Of a stretch of DNA of 64,000 nucleotides, positions 18,108 to 27,074 are shown piece after piece (the stretch's first letter is position 1; every line of letters begins with the position of its first letter). A program made the position numbers and the translations under genes. The notes below the pieces were generated by a model. It had not been told where the DNA came from. It saw only the letters and a list, made by a program, of their open reading frames with translations, and made no database searches. The stretch is from Minwuia thermotolerans. Lineage in GTDB: Bacteria > Pseudomonadota > Alphaproteobacteria > Minwuiales > Minwuiaceae. The stretch lies in the NCBI RefSeq assembly GCF_002924445.1, contig NZ_PIGG01000026.1:124001-188000 (forward strand), given 5' to 3'.

Positions 18108-18586
18108 AGAAGTCGAAGGACGTGCGCGTCGGCCTGTCCGAAAGCCGGAGCATCGTGACCAGCTTTCTGGGCAGCCAGATGTTCGGACTGCCGATCCTGT
18201 CGGTCAACGACATCATCCGGTCCCAGGCCCTGACCCGCGTGCCGCTCGCGCCGCCGGAGGTCGCGGGGGTCCTGAACCTGCGGGGACGGGTCGTGACCGC
18301 CATCGACATGCGCCGCCGCTTCGGCATGCCGCCGTCCGAATCCCGGGACAAGATCAGCATCGTCGCAGTCCACAATGGCGAATGGTACAGCCTGCTGTTC
18401 GACCGCGTTGGCGAAGTGGTGCCAGTCGACAGGGTGGTGTTCGAACCCAATCCGCCGACGCTGAAGCCGCAGCTCGCCGAACTGTCGACCTGCGTCGCCA
18501 AGCTGCCCGATGCGCTGATGGTCATTCTCGACATCGGGAAGGTCCTGTCGATCGGCAGCGATCTTCCCGTACTGTCCGAAGCCTGA
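18104..18586 (+). CDS. cheW: chemotaxis adaptor CheW
   Basis: A 160-residue CheW domain protein that couples chemoreceptors to CheA. It shows FGLPILSVNDII, the conserved NLRGRVVTAIDMRRRFGMP segment (about 63-81) and the late VILDIGKVL strand. Start and cheA stop overlap (ATGA). The gene is followed 10 nt later by cheB. Confidence 0.94.
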   Translation: MKKSKDVRVGLSESRSIVTSFLGSQMFGLPILSVNDIIRSQALTRVPLAPPEVAGVLNLRGRVVTAIDMRRRFGMPPSESRDKISIVAVHNGEWYSLLFDRVGEVVPVDRVVFEPNPPTLKPQLAELSTCVAKLPDALMVILDIGKVLSIGSDLPVLSEA

Positions 18587-18596
18587 GGGCCCCGAC

Positions 18597-19703
18597 ATGG
18601 CCGGGGTGACAACCGAATTGGCGCCACCCCGGTCGGATGGCGCCGGCGGCCTGCATGTGCTGGTGGTCGACGATTCCGTCTTCGCCCGCGCGATGATCGC
18701 GAAATGGGTCGAGGAGGCCCGGCTCGGCACCGTGGCGACCGCCGCGGACGGCGAGCAGGCCCTGAAGAAGCTGGCGGTATTTCCGGCCGACGTCGTGACG
18801 CTGGATCTGGAGATGCCGGTTCTTTCCGGCTACGAGGCGGTGCCGCGCATCCTGGCGATGCGTCCGGACATCCGCATTGTCGTGGTGTCCGGCCAGTCCG
18901 AAGCCGCCGCGCGCAAGACCTTCCGGGCGCTCGACCTGGGCGCCGTGGATTTCGTATCCAAGCCCGGCCCGGGCGACAAGGACGCCTTCCGCCACCAGAT
19001 CGTCGAGCGCGTGCGTGCGCTGGGCGAGCGCCACGGATCGCGGCAGGCGAGGGATGCCGCCGCTGTGTTGCCGTCATCCGCGCCGGCGGTGGCGAAGCCA
19101 CCTGTCCGCGTGCCTGAACCCCGCGGCGAACGGCCCGCCATCCTGGCGATCGGCGCCTCGACAGGGGGGCCGGACGCCCTGGCGCGGCTGCTGAAGGCGA
19201 TCGGGCCCAGGATCAACGTGCCGGTGGTCCTCTGCCAGCACATGCCGGCGAAGTTCACCTCCATCCTGGCGGCCAACCTGACCCGCCAGACAGGGCTCGA
19301 ATGCCGCGAGGGCGAGGACGGCGAACAGCTGCTGCCGGGCCGGGTCTATGTCGCGCCCGGCGACCGGCACATGCTGGTGCGCCGCAAGGGGGCGACTCAT
19401 CACATCCATCTGTCGAGCGACCCGCCCGAGCATTTCTGCCGTCCTTCGGTGGATCCGATGTTCCGTTCGCTGGCCGAAGCCTATGGCCCCCGGGTGCTTG
19501 CCCTGGTGCTGACCGGCATGGGCACGGACGGGGCGAAGGGCGCGGCGGCACTGTCCGCCGCCGGCGCCAGCATCGCCGTTCAGGACGAGGAAAGCAGCGT
19601 GGTGTGGGGCATGCCCGGCGCCGTGGTCAAGGCGGGCGTCGCCACGACCGTTCTGCCTGTCGAAGCGTTGGCCGAACTGGTCAGAAAGAGTTGCGTCGCA
19701 TGA
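18597..19703 (+). CDS. cheB: chemotaxis protein-glutamate methylesterase CheB
   Basis: A 368-residue receptor methylesterase/deamidase. Residues 20-140 form a receiver (VVDDSVFARAMI; phospho-acceptor in VVTLDLEMPVLSG). A linker follows, then the methylesterase domain with the catalytic serine in AIGASTGGPDAL (near 188), the histidine in CQHMPAKF and the GMGTDGAKGAAAL segment holding the aspartate. It resets receptor methylation together with CheR, whose start overlaps the cheB stop by 4 nt. Confidence 0.95.
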   Translation: MAGVTTELAPPRSDGAGGLHVLVVDDSVFARAMIAKWVEEARLGTVATAADGEQALKKLAVFPADVVTLDLEMPVLSGYEAVPRILAMRPDIRIVVVSGQSEAAARKTFRALDLGAVDFVSKPGPGDKDAFRHQIVERVRALGERHGSRQARDAAAVLPSSAPAVAKPPVRVPEPRGERPAILAIGASTGGPDALARLLKAIGPRINVPVVLCQHMPAKFTSILAANLTRQTGLECREGEDGEQLLPGRVYVAPGDRHMLVRRKGATHHIHLSSDPPEHFCRPSVDPMFRSLAEAYGPRVLALVLTGMGTDGAKGAAALSAAGASIAVQDEESSVVWGMPGAVVKAGVATTVLPVEALAELVRKSCVA

Positions 19704-20593
19704 GGATGAGCAAGGAAAGCTTCAGGGTGTTCCGGGACGTCCTGAACCGGCATACCGGCAATATCCTGAGCGACGACAAGGAGTATCTGGTGCGCTCCCG
19801 GCTCGCGCCGCTGGCGACCCAGCTCGGGTTGCCGGACCTGGACGCCCTGGCCGCCCGGATGCACGGCCCGGCCTCCAATGAGGCGGTGGGCGGCCTGATC
19901 GACCGGATGACGACGCACGAGACCTCGTTCTTCCGCGACGTCGCGCCCTTCGAACGGCTGGCCTCCACCATCTTGCCCGAACTCCTGCCCCGGCTGGGCA
20001 TGGACAGGACCCTGCGCATCTGGAGCGCCGCCTGCTCCACGGGCCAGGAACCCTACAGTCTCGCCATCACGCTCAGCAGCTTCTTCCGCAGCCATCCGGG
20101 CTATCGCTACGAGATCACCGCCACCGATGTCTCGCAGCAGTCGATCGAACTGGCCAAGCGGGGGATCTATACGGATTTCGAGGCCCGCCGGGGCATCGGC
20201 GAGACCGACCTGCAGCGCTACATGGAGCCGCATGGCGACGGCAGCTGGCGGGTTCGGAACGAGATCCGACAGCATATCGCCTTCCGCACCGACAATCTGC
20301 TGTCGCCGGCGGTGCCCGCCAACCGCTTCGACATCATCTTCTGCCGCAACGTGCTGATCTATTTCGACCGCGACGCCAAGCGCCAGATCCTGGAGCGCCT
20401 GCCGCGCTATTTCCGCAATAACGACGGATATCTGGTGCTGGGCGCGGCGGAATCGACGCTGGGGATCACCGACCTCTACCAGCGCCCGGCCGGCCTCGCC
20501 TTCGGGGTGTTCACCCTGGCGCAGCCCGGGACCGCCGCCTCGACGGCCGGGCCCGCGACGCCGTCACGCATGCCGCTGGCCAGCGGCGGCTGA
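19700..20593 (+). CDS. cheR: chemotaxis protein methyltransferase CheR
   Basis: A 297-residue S-adenosylmethionine-dependent methyltransferase that methylates receptor glutamates. Residues 1-75 are the helical N-terminal domain. The cofactor site includes IWSAACSTGQEPYSLAI (near 112) and FDIIFCRNVLIYFD (near 212). I start it at the ATG at 19700 that overlaps the cheB stop (ATGA); a second ATG two codons later is possible. The frame stays open far upstream inside cheB but that part is a shadow. It is the last gene of the cheYAWBR run. Confidence 0.94.
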   Translation: MRMSKESFRVFRDVLNRHTGNILSDDKEYLVRSRLAPLATQLGLPDLDALAARMHGPASNEAVGGLIDRMTTHETSFFRDVAPFERLASTILPELLPRLGMDRTLRIWSAACSTGQEPYSLAITLSSFFRSHPGYRYEITATDVSQQSIELAKRGIYTDFEARRGIGETDLQRYMEPHGDGSWRVRNEIRQHIAFRTDNLLSPAVPANRFDIIFCRNVLIYFDRDAKRQILERLPRYFRNNDGYLVLGAAESTLGITDLYQRPAGLAFGVFTLAQPGTAASTAGPATPSRMPLASGG

Positions 20594-20679
20594 CCGACGC
20601 CGCCGTCCGCGGCGCGCGGCGGTGTGCCGCCAGGGCAGGACACCTGTCCGATCGCTTCCGATGATGATTTCCGGAGAGT

Positions 20680-20703
20680 AGCCCGCGGGCGCGCGGGCGG
20701 GCT
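20680..20703. terminator. putative terminator hairpin after the che operon
   Basis: AGCCCGC pairs with GCGGGCGGGCT around a GC-rich loop between the convergent cheR and CheZ-like genes. The stem carries a bulge and no T-run follows, so this is a weak call. Confidence 0.35.
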
Positions 20704-20706
20704 GCG

Positions 20707-21213
20707 TCAGTCGTTGAGCAGCGCGTCGATGGCGGCCTGATCCATGGCTTCCTTGCCGGTGCTGGGGCCGTGAAGCAGGGCGTCGTCGGCATGGGGTTCG
20801 CGCGCCGTCGTGGCGTTCAGGGAGGTGCGGGTGCCGTTGGATCCGGCGGTTTCGCTGAGATGCTGACGGACGATCAGCAGGCGCTGGCTGACCAGGTCCT
20901 GAAACCCGCAGGCCGTCAGCATGTCCATGCACCGCTGGCGCACGGCCGCGTCGGCGCCGGCGTCCTTCATGACCGTTTCGGCGGCGTTCATGATGTCGAC
21001 GGCGGCCTGGGCGATGGTCTGGAGGCTCTCGTCGATCTGGGCGAGACATTGGCTCTTCGCCGTCTCGTTGAGCGCGATTCCGCCCTTGGCCGGACGCCGC
21101 TCCGCAGCCTCCACCACAGCATTGATGTAACTGATCGCCTCGTACGGCGACACAGGGGTCTTGCGCCCCTTGAGTGCATCCACGTAGGGCGCGATCTCCG
21201 ACTGCAGGCTCAT
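20707..21213 (-). CDS. cheZ: CheZ-like CheY-phosphate phosphatase
   Basis: A 168-residue mainly helical protein. The segment ACGFQDLVSQRLLIVRQHL (101-119) matches the CheZ active-site helix in which the FQDL..Q pattern supplies the catalytic glutamine (here Q110) and an acidic residue (D106). The C-terminal tail AAIDALLND resembles the CheZ peptide that docks on CheY. Between them lies a variable linker, as in CheZ. The start is the ATG at 21213 with an AGGA-type ribosome site. It is convergent with cheR. It is shorter than E. coli CheZ (214 residues), mostly in the N-terminal helix. Confidence 0.75.
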   Translation of the reverse strand: MSLQSEIAPYVDALKGRKTPVSPYEAISYINAVVEAAERRPAKGGIALNETAKSQCLAQIDESLQTIAQAAVDIMNAAETVMKDAGADAAVRQRCMDMLTACGFQDLVSQRLLIVRQHLSETAGSNGTRTSLNATTAREPHADDALLHGPSTGKEAMDQAAIDALLND

Positions 21214-21332
21214 GCGAACGTCCTCCTCGGCAGCCTTCGTCAGGACAGCGGTTCTCGAGGCTAGCCGTGCCGGGACTGACAAATTGTTAATTGCACTGAA
21301 AAAATCGCCGCAGCGGCGGGTTCGTTCCGGGA

Positions 21333-21887
21333 TCAGTCGCCCGGCGCGCCGAAGCCGGCGCCTTCGGTCATGCGCGCCAGGCCGTCGCCGTGTCGCGCCG
21401 GATCGGTCTCCGCCTCCATCGCCGCCTGCTCCAGCAGGCGGGCAGCGGCCGCGATCATCGTGTCGAAGCCGCCCTTGTCCCGGGGCGCCAGCGACCCGAG
21501 AGTACGCGCGAGCAGGCGCAGCGGATCCCGTTTGAGGAACCGCCGGCCCGCCTCGGTTACCACGACTTCCTTGGAACGTCCGTCGTGGCGCGAGGCGGCG
21601 CTGTTCAGCAGGCCGCGGCGGACCAGCGTCGAGACGGTCTGGGAGGCGCTGGCGGTCGAGGTGCTGTTGTACTCGGCGAACGCCTTGACCGTGCGCTCCC
21701 GGGGGCCGGCGCCGGCGAAGAAGCGCAGCGCAGCCCATTGCGAGGACCGCAATTCGCGCGCCTCGCCGACCGCATAGGTCATAGTCATCAGCCGTTCCAG
21801 CATCTGGGCAGTCAGGTAGGCGGATTGCTCTGCCTCGTCGGCTGTCGGTTCGGATGGCATGAAACGATCTATTTCCTTCATCTCCAT
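21333..21887 (-). CDS. MarR-family transcriptional regulator
   Basis: A 184-residue winged-helix protein. The DNA-binding core runs from LRSSQWAALRFFAGAG through the recognition helix STASASQTVSTLVRRGLL to the wing SRHDGRSKEVVVTEAGRRFL (about 45-125). The ATG at 21887 has AGGAGG 6 nt upstream. It is divergent from the bdhA operon over a 479-bp gap, so it may regulate that operon, itself, or both. Confidence 0.85.
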   Translation of the reverse strand: MEMKEIDRFMPSEPTADEAEQSAYLTAQMLERLMTMTYAVGEARELRSSQWAALRFFAGAGPRERTVKAFAEYNSTSTASASQTVSTLVRRGLLNSAASRHDGRSKEVVVTEAGRRFLKRDPLRLLARTLGSLAPRDKGGFDTMIAAAARLLEQAAMEAETDPARHGDGLARMTEGAGFGAPGD

Positions 21888-22366
21888 GCGGAGCCTCCTG
21901 GCGGGAGCCGGCCCGGTCACACCGCCGGTGCGCCGGTCACGGGTAATAATGTGAACCCACTTTCCAGTAAACCACCGGAGGCCGACGTCGGGCTCGCCGT
22001 CAAGTAGTACACATCACGATCATGACAGCCTGACGGACAAACCCCGCGCCGGACGCAACAAGGGCCGGCGATTACTGGACATATTGCGAGGATGCATACG
22101 CACAAGCCGGGCCGTCCGATCATTTTCGTGGCCAGAGCAAGTAAATGGCGCGGCAAGCCGGGATCATTCCACTGTCGTTACATATTCTCGCGGCCAGCGC
22201 ATCGGAACAGATTGTTGCCGCACCATCTTTCAAATTGCATTTCGACAAATACTGCGGTGCAAAAATGAGATTGCTGCAACGCAAAAAATGCCTGTATCCT
22301 GACCACATTGCTCCGGTGCACACTTACCGGGCACAAGTTCTGGGCCGCAAGGGAAGGGGCACTTCG
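21888..22366. other. 479-bp intergenic region between the MarR gene and bdhA
   Basis: No convincing gene is seen here. The right half is AT-richer than its surroundings (poly-A tracts near 22261-22290). It holds two TGC/GCA dyads, at 22252-22262 and 22271-22284. It must carry the promoters of the divergent MarR and bdhA genes. Confidence 0.6.
22252..22284. promoter_or_regulatory. paired TGC/GCA dyads, possible PhaR-type site
   Basis: CTGCGGTGCAA (22252) is one base from the CTGC-N3-GCAG motif reported, as I recall it, for the polyhydroxybutyrate-responsive repressor PhaR. TTGCTGCAACGCAA (22271) is a second TGC/GCA-rich dyad. They lie 83-115 bp before bdhA, whose product acts in 3-hydroxybutyrate use. 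The assignment is tentative. Confidence 0.35.
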
Positions 22367-23152
22367 ATGACACGTCCGCAGAATGTTATCGTTACCGGAT
22401 CAACCAGCGGAATCGGCTTGGGCATGGCGCATTCCTTCGCCCGGGCCGGCGCTCGGGTGGTGCTCAACGGTCGCCGTCTGAACGACGCCGCGGAGGCGGT
22501 GCTTTCCGAATTCCGTGAGCGCTATGGTCACGACAATGTGATCTTCGCCGCCTGCGACGTGGCCGATCCCGGCCAGGTCGAGGAGATGGTGTCGGGAACC
22601 GTCGAGACATTTGGCAGCGTCGACGTGCTGGTCCAGAACGCCGGCATCCAGCATACGTCCAGCGTGCATGAGTTCCCGCTGGAGAAGTGGGACCAGATCA
22701 TCGCCGTCGACCTTTCCTCGGTCTTCTACGGCATCCGTGCCGCGTTGCCGCGCATGCTCGCCCAGGACTTCGGCCGCATCATCAACGTCGCCTCGGTGCA
22801 CGGCCTGATCGCCTCGAAGGAGAAGGCCGCCTATGTCGCCGCCAAGCACGGCGTCGTGGGCCTGACCAAGGTGACGGCGCTGGAGACCGCGACCGTCAAT
22901 ATCACCTGCAACGCGATCTGCCCCGGCTGGGTGCTGACCCCCCTGGTGGAGAAGCAGATCCACGCCCGCGCCGCGGCCAACGGCACGAGCTTCGATGAGG
23001 AAAAGCGGAAGCTGGTGGCCGAGAAGCAGCCCAGCCAGGAATTCGCCACGCCGGAGCAGATGGGCGCCCTGGCGGTCTTCCTCGCATCGGAAGCCGCGGC
23101 CCAGATCACCGGCCAGGCCCTGCCCGTCGATGGCGGCTGGACCGCCCAGTAG
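22367..23152 (+). CDS. bdhA: 3-hydroxybutyrate dehydrogenase (short-chain dehydrogenase)
   Basis: Oxidises D-3-hydroxybutyrate to acetoacetate with NAD+, a step in polyhydroxybutyrate breakdown. The 261-residue protein has the cofactor motif TGSTSGIG (10-17), NAGIQH, and the catalytic Ser-Tyr-Lys set in NVASVHGLIASKEKAAYVAAKHG (split: S in NVASVHG, Y and K in AAYVAAKHG). Its C-terminus GQALPVDGGWTAQ is typical of this enzyme. The start at 22367 follows AAGGGGC; an upstream in-frame extension is not homologous. It leads an operon with adc and a patatin gene. Confidence 0.92.
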   Translation: MTRPQNVIVTGSTSGIGLGMAHSFARAGARVVLNGRRLNDAAEAVLSEFRERYGHDNVIFAACDVADPGQVEEMVSGTVETFGSVDVLVQNAGIQHTSSVHEFPLEKWDQIIAVDLSSVFYGIRAALPRMLAQDFGRIINVASVHGLIASKEKAAYVAAKHGVVGLTKVTALETATVNITCNAICPGWVLTPLVEKQIHARAAANGTSFDEEKRKLVAEKQPSQEFATPEQMGALAVFLASEAAAQITGQALPVDGGWTAQ

Positions 23153-23207
23153 AACAAGAAAAGGCATCCGGGGAGGGGCGCACCGCCTCCAGCGAAGGAA
23201 CCAGCCG

Positions 23208-23960
23208 ATGGATCAGACCGCCGTACTCTCTGCGCCCTCCATGCCGTTGATGAACCCGAGCTACCCGAAGGGCCCCTACCGGTTCATCGACCGCGAATAC
23301 TTCATCGTCGTCTACGAATCAGACCCCGACGCGATCCGGGCCGTGGTACCGGAGCCGCTGGCGCCCAACGGCTCGAACCGCGTCTTCTACGAATGGATCA
23401 ACATGCCGGATTCGTCGGGCTTCGGTTCCTACGAGGAGTCGGGCACCGTGATCCCGTGCATCTTCGAGGGCAGGCCGGTGAACTACACGGCGATGATGTT
23501 CCTCAACGACGAGCCGCCGATTTCCGCCGGCCGCGAGATCTGGGGCTTCCCGAAGCGCTGGGGCGTGCCGAAGCTTTCGGTCAAGGTCGACACCCTGACG
23601 GGCACGCTGGACTATTCCGGCGAACGGGTGGCCATGGGAACGATGGTCTACAAGGAGCAGGGCACCTTCCGCGATCCGCAGGAACGGGCGGAGATGCTGG
23701 CCAACACCCAAGTCAATCTGAAGCTTATCCCCGATGTCAACGGCCGGCCGAAGATCGCCCAGCTGGTCGCCTACAACCTCACCGACATCACCGTGAAGGG
23801 CTACTGGTCCGGACCGGCGCGGCTGCATCTGGTGCCGCACGTCAACGCGCCGGTGGCCGACCTGCCGGTCCGCAGGATCGTCGGCGGACGGCACTTCATC
23901 GCCGATCTCACCCTGCCATACGGGCGGGTGATCCACGACTACCTCGCGACTGCGAACTGA
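23208..23960 (+). CDS. adc: acetoacetate decarboxylase
   Basis: A 250-residue protein that should decarboxylate acetoacetate to acetone and CO2. The Schiff-base lysine region EIWGFPKRWG (K116) and the following VPKLSVKVD are characteristic, as is MFLNDEPPISAGRE just before. It follows bdhA by 55 nt and precedes the patatin gene with a 1-nt overlap (TGATG). Acetoacetate made by BdhA is the direct substrate, which supports a ketone-body pathway. Confidence 0.9.
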   Translation: MDQTAVLSAPSMPLMNPSYPKGPYRFIDREYFIVVYESDPDAIRAVVPEPLAPNGSNRVFYEWINMPDSSGFGSYEESGTVIPCIFEGRPVNYTAMMFLNDEPPISAGREIWGFPKRWGVPKLSVKVDTLTGTLDYSGERVAMGTMVYKEQGTFRDPQERAEMLANTQVNLKLIPDVNGRPKIAQLVAYNLTDITVKGYWSGPARLHLVPHVNAPVADLPVRRIVGGRHFIADLTLPYGRVIHDYLATAN

Positions 23961-24985
23961 TGGCCGAGCGCAATGGCAAGCCGCTGATCAACATCGCACT
24001 GCAGGGCGGCGGCGCCCACGGGGCATTCACATGGGGCGTCCTGGACCGCCTGTTCGAACGGGATCTCGTCGAGGTCGAAGGGATCGTGGGCACCAGCGCC
24101 GGCGCCATGAACGCCGCAGCCCTGGCCCACGGCCTCGCCATCGGCGGGCCGGAGGGCGCGCGGGCGACCCTGCGGCAGTTCTGGAAGGCGATTTCCGACG
24201 CCGCGCGCTCCAGCCCGCTGCAGCCTAGTCCCATCGACCGGCTGTTCTCGCCGGGCAACATGGACTTCTCGCCGCTCTGGGCGACCTATGACGCGATCTC
24301 CAAGGTCTTTTCGCCCTATCAGCTCAACCCGATGAACATCAATCCGCTCAAGGAGGTGGTGGAATCGGTCGTCGACTTCGAGGCGATCCGGAGCGCGAAG
24401 GACGTGAAACTGTTCATCTGCGCCACCGATTGCATGAACGGGCGCATCCATGTCTTCAAGGGCCGGGAGATCACCTGCGAGGCGGTGATGGCTTCGGCCT
24501 GCCTGCCCTTCCTGTTCCAGGCCGTCGAGATCGACGGGCGCTTCTACTGGGACGGGGGCTACATGGGCAACCCGCCGATCTATCCGCTGATCTACGGCAC
24601 GAAGAGCTCGGACGTCCTGATCTGCCAGATCAACCCGGTCGTGATCGAGAAGCTGCCGACCACGGCGCAGGAGATCATCGACCGGATCAACACGCTCAGC
24701 TTCAATTCCTCGCTGATGCGGGAGATGCGGATCATCGATTTCGTCACCTCCCTGATCGACAAGGGCCATCTGGACCAGGAGCACTACAAGCGCCTGCTGG
24801 TCCATGTCGTCGAGGCCGAAGCGGAGATGCGCGATCTCAGCGTTTCCTCGAAGCTCAATGCGTCGTGGGAATTCCTGATGTACCTCTTCGACCTGGGCGT
24901 GCGGAAGGCGGACGAATGGATCGACGCCCACTACGACAAGCTGGGCCGGGAGGGCTCGGTCGACATCAAGGCCAAGTATCTGTGA
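23960..24985 (+). CDS. patatin-like phospholipase/hydrolase
   Basis: A 341-residue patatin-fold serine hydrolase. It has the oxyanion loop LQGGGAHGAF (14-23), the nucleophile elbow GTSAG (S46) and the dyad aspartate in WDGGYMGN (near 196). These are all the residues needed for activity. Its location after bdhA and adc suggests it could release 3-hydroxybutyrate units from storage polymer or act on lipids at granules; this is inference from context. No signal peptide is seen, so it is cytoplasmic. Confidence 0.88.
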   Translation: MAERNGKPLINIALQGGGAHGAFTWGVLDRLFERDLVEVEGIVGTSAGAMNAAALAHGLAIGGPEGARATLRQFWKAISDAARSSPLQPSPIDRLFSPGNMDFSPLWATYDAISKVFSPYQLNPMNINPLKEVVESVVDFEAIRSAKDVKLFICATDCMNGRIHVFKGREITCEAVMASACLPFLFQAVEIDGRFYWDGGYMGNPPIYPLIYGTKSSDVLICQINPVVIEKLPTTAQEIIDRINTLSFNSSLMREMRIIDFVTSLIDKGHLDQEHYKRLLVHVVEAEAEMRDLSVSSKLNASWEFLMYLFDLGVRKADEWIDAHYDKLGREGSVDIKAKYL

Positions 24986-25057
24986 CGGGCGACATGCGGC
25001 GGCCGGGCCGGACGCGCTAGACTGGCGCGCATCTGATCACGACGAGTGGATTGCGCC

Positions 25058-25543
25058 ATGTGGATCGGGAATTCGGGCCGCGCGGCCTGCGCGGCGGCGG
25101 CAGCAACCTTGCTGGCGATGGCGGGCTGCGAAAGCGCCCGCGAGCCCCTTGACGGCGTGGCGGTGGCCGATGTCCAGGTCCGGCGTTCGGCGACCGTGGC
25201 GGCCACGGCGCTGCCGTCCGGGCTCCGGGAGAGCATGCTGGCGATCGTGCCGGCCTGCGCCGGTGGCGGCGCGCCCCACGACGCCCTGGTCGAGGTGCTG
25301 GCGGTCCGGCGCGACCGGGACGCCGGCTCCCGGCGCAGACAGGGCGTCACGCTCACCGCCGAGGTGACCTTCGTCGCCCGCGGTTCGAATCGCCGCACCG
25401 GGCCCTGGCGCGTCAGCGTCTCCACCGCGGGGACCAGCCTGCCCGGCGCGCCTTCGGGCAATCCGGAGACCGTGCTGTCGAACCTGTTTGCCGCCGCCGT
25501 CTGCCGTGAGGTCTTCGGCGCGGAACACGCCCTGGGCGGCTGA
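25058..25543 (+). CDS. small lipoprotein of unknown function
   Basis: A 161-residue protein with an N-terminal signal and a lipobox LAMAGC, so it should be lipidated at the cysteine and anchored in a membrane. The rest is beta-rich (VLAVRRDRD, VTLTAEVTFVARG), without a family I can name. I start it at the ATG at 25058; an ATG four codons earlier is possible. It is the last chromosomal gene before the integrated element. Confidence 0.65.
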   Translation: MWIGNSGRAACAAAAATLLAMAGCESAREPLDGVAVADVQVRRSATVAATALPSGLRESMLAIVPACAGGGAPHDALVEVLAVRRDRDAGSRRRQGVTLTAEVTFVARGSNRRTGPWRVSVSTAGTSLPGAPSGNPETVLSNLFAAAVCREVFGAEHALGG

Positions 25544-25618
25544 GCGGTCGCGGAGTTTCCCGCATTTTTTGCGCCCGTCCGCGGCGGCAAACCAGGCTGT
25601 TGACTTATATGTGGAAAC

Positions 25619-25663
25619 TGGTGCCGCCGGAGTGATTTGAACACTCGACCTCTCCCTTACCAA
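25619..25663. repeat. attL-like direct repeat (partial tRNA-Thr copy)
   Basis: 44 of 45 bases match 33585-33629. The copy covers the 3' CCA, acceptor strand, T arm and half of the anticodon arm of tRNA-Thr but lacks the rest, so it is not a working tRNA gene. The single difference (T for C at 25638) falls in the T loop. It marks the left junction of the element. Confidence 0.9.
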
Positions 25664-25676
25664 AAGAAAGCTGGGC

Positions 25677-25755
25677 GGCGACCTCTGGCGACGCTCACCG
25701 CCGGAAGCACCTAAAACACTTGCATATAAGCCAGTTAGCGGCGACATTGGGCGAC
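25677..25755. promoter_or_regulatory. cluster of GGCGAC hexamers beside attL
   Basis: GGCGAC occurs at 25677, 25687, 25740 and 25750, as two pairs with 10-bp spacing, between attL and the integrase gene. Evenly spaced short repeats next to an attachment site can be arm-type sites for integrase or excisionase. The hexamer is GC-rich, so chance is not excluded. Confidence 0.35.
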
Positions 25756-25820
25756 AAGGATGTCCCCTCGCCTCATGATGAGGTGTTTCCGGTGTGCTTC
25801 CGATTTGTGAGGTAGTGATT

Positions 25821-27074
25821 GTGCCGATGAAGCGCGAACGGTTGACCGAACAGCGCGTGGCGCGTCTCAAGGCGCCGGAGAGCGGCGAGACGTTTCTCTG
25901 GGATACGGACACTCCCGGCTTCGGCATTCGCTGCTATGCGCCGTCCGTGCGCCATCCGAAGGGCCGTCGGGTTTGGGTGCTCCAATATCGTGCCGGACAT
26001 GGTCGAGGGGCGAGGCAACGACGCCTGGTGATCGGAGACGTGGCGCGCCTGTCTCTGGACGAAGCGCGGACCCTGGCCCGAAAACGCTTCGGCGAGATCG
26101 CGGATGGTCGAGACCCGCAGGCCGAACAACGTGAGACGAAACGCCGAGAGGACGCACGGCTCGACAAGGCGCTTGACGCATATGACGCCTATCTCGGGCG
26201 TCGCGGCGCGGTGAACCGAAAATACATCGTCTCGACGCTGAAAAGTGGGCTGTTGACGCCGCTCGGCAAGATCGATCTTGACGAGGTCGATCGTCAGGCG
26301 ATCGTTCAGCAGATCGACCAGCGCGAGGAAGCCGGCAAGCCAGGCGCCGCGCAGGATCTTCGGGCCAAGGCGGCGACGTTCCTGAACTGGGCCGTGAACC
26401 GTGGCCTGATCCACGCGAACCCGTTGGCCGGCTACCGTCGCGAGCGGATGACGCGACAGCAGGCCACTGGGCGCCGAGGCAAGCGCCTGGACGAAACGGC
26501 GCTGAAAGCCATCTGGACGGCCTGCGAAGGTGTCTCCCGTCCCTACGGTGACTTTGTGCGTCTGCTCATGCTCACCGGCCAGCGGCGGCTTGAGACGTCC
26601 CGCATGCGCTGGCGCGACGTGGACACCGCCGGAGGATGGTGGACGATCCCCGCGGACGAGGCGAAGAACGGGCGCGAGCATCGCGTCCCGCTCCCGCCGG
26701 CTGCGGTCGCGATCATCGAGGGGCAACCCCGGTACGCACGGTCGCCCTACGTCTTTACCGGGCGCGGCCTGCGACCGATGGCAGGCTGGTCGCAGCGCAA
26801 GGCCGATCTGGTCAAGAAATCGGGCGTAGAATTCGGTCTGCATGATCTTCGCCGGACGTTTCGGAGTGGCCTGACGCAACTCGGCATCGAGGCCGAACTC
26901 GCGGAGCTGATGCTCAATCACGCTCGCGCCGACCTGATCGAAACCTACGACCGCGAGCCGCGTTGGAAGGATCGCGAGGCTGCGGCCAAGAGATGGGCGG
27001 ATCACCTGCTTGGCGTGGTCAGCGGCACGCCGCCCGCCGACGTCGTGAACCTCGAAGACCGGCGGCGAGCATGA
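25821..27074 (+). CDS. int: tyrosine-type site-specific integrase
   Basis: Catalyses integration and excision at the tRNA-Thr site. The 417-residue protein has an N-terminal arm-binding DUF4102-like domain (LTEQRVARLKAPESG...WDTDTPGFGIR), a SAM-like core-binding domain (about 100-185) and a catalytic domain. Catalytic residues are R255 in LTGQRRLETSR, H341 and R344 in LHDLRRTFR, H367 in MLNHAR and nucleophile Y376 in IETYDRE; the beta-strand lysine is in DEAKNGREHRVPL. I prefer the GTG at 25821 (GAGGT 7 nt upstream) over the ATG at 25827. It overlaps the next gene by 4 nt. Confidence 0.92.
   Translation: MPMKRERLTEQRVARLKAPESGETFLWDTDTPGFGIRCYAPSVRHPKGRRVWVLQYRAGHGRGARQRRLVIGDVARLSLDEARTLARKRFGEIADGRDPQAEQRETKRREDARLDKALDAYDAYLGRRGAVNRKYIVSTLKSGLLTPLGKIDLDEVDRQAIVQQIDQREEAGKPGAAQDLRAKAATFLNWAVNRGLIHANPLAGYRRERMTRQQATGRRGKRLDETALKAIWTACEGVSRPYGDFVRLLMLTGQRRLETSRMRWRDVDTAGGWWTIPADEAKNGREHRVPLPPAAVAIIEGQPRYARSPYVFTGRGLRPMAGWSQRKADLVKKSGVEFGLHDLRRTFRSGLTQLGIEAELAELMLNHARADLIETYDREPRWKDREAAAKRWADHLLGVVSGTPPADVVNLEDRRRA

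Noticed and set aside
19301-19699. A 133-codon N-terminal extension of CheR inside cheB
   Set aside because: The extension is basic low-complexity sequence in the wrong frame of cheB; CheR proteins start at the segment after 19700, which has the standard ATGA overlap.
25619-25663. A second tRNA-Thr gene
   Set aside because: Only the 3' part of the tRNA is present; the D arm and 5' acceptor strand are missing, so it is an attachment-site remnant.
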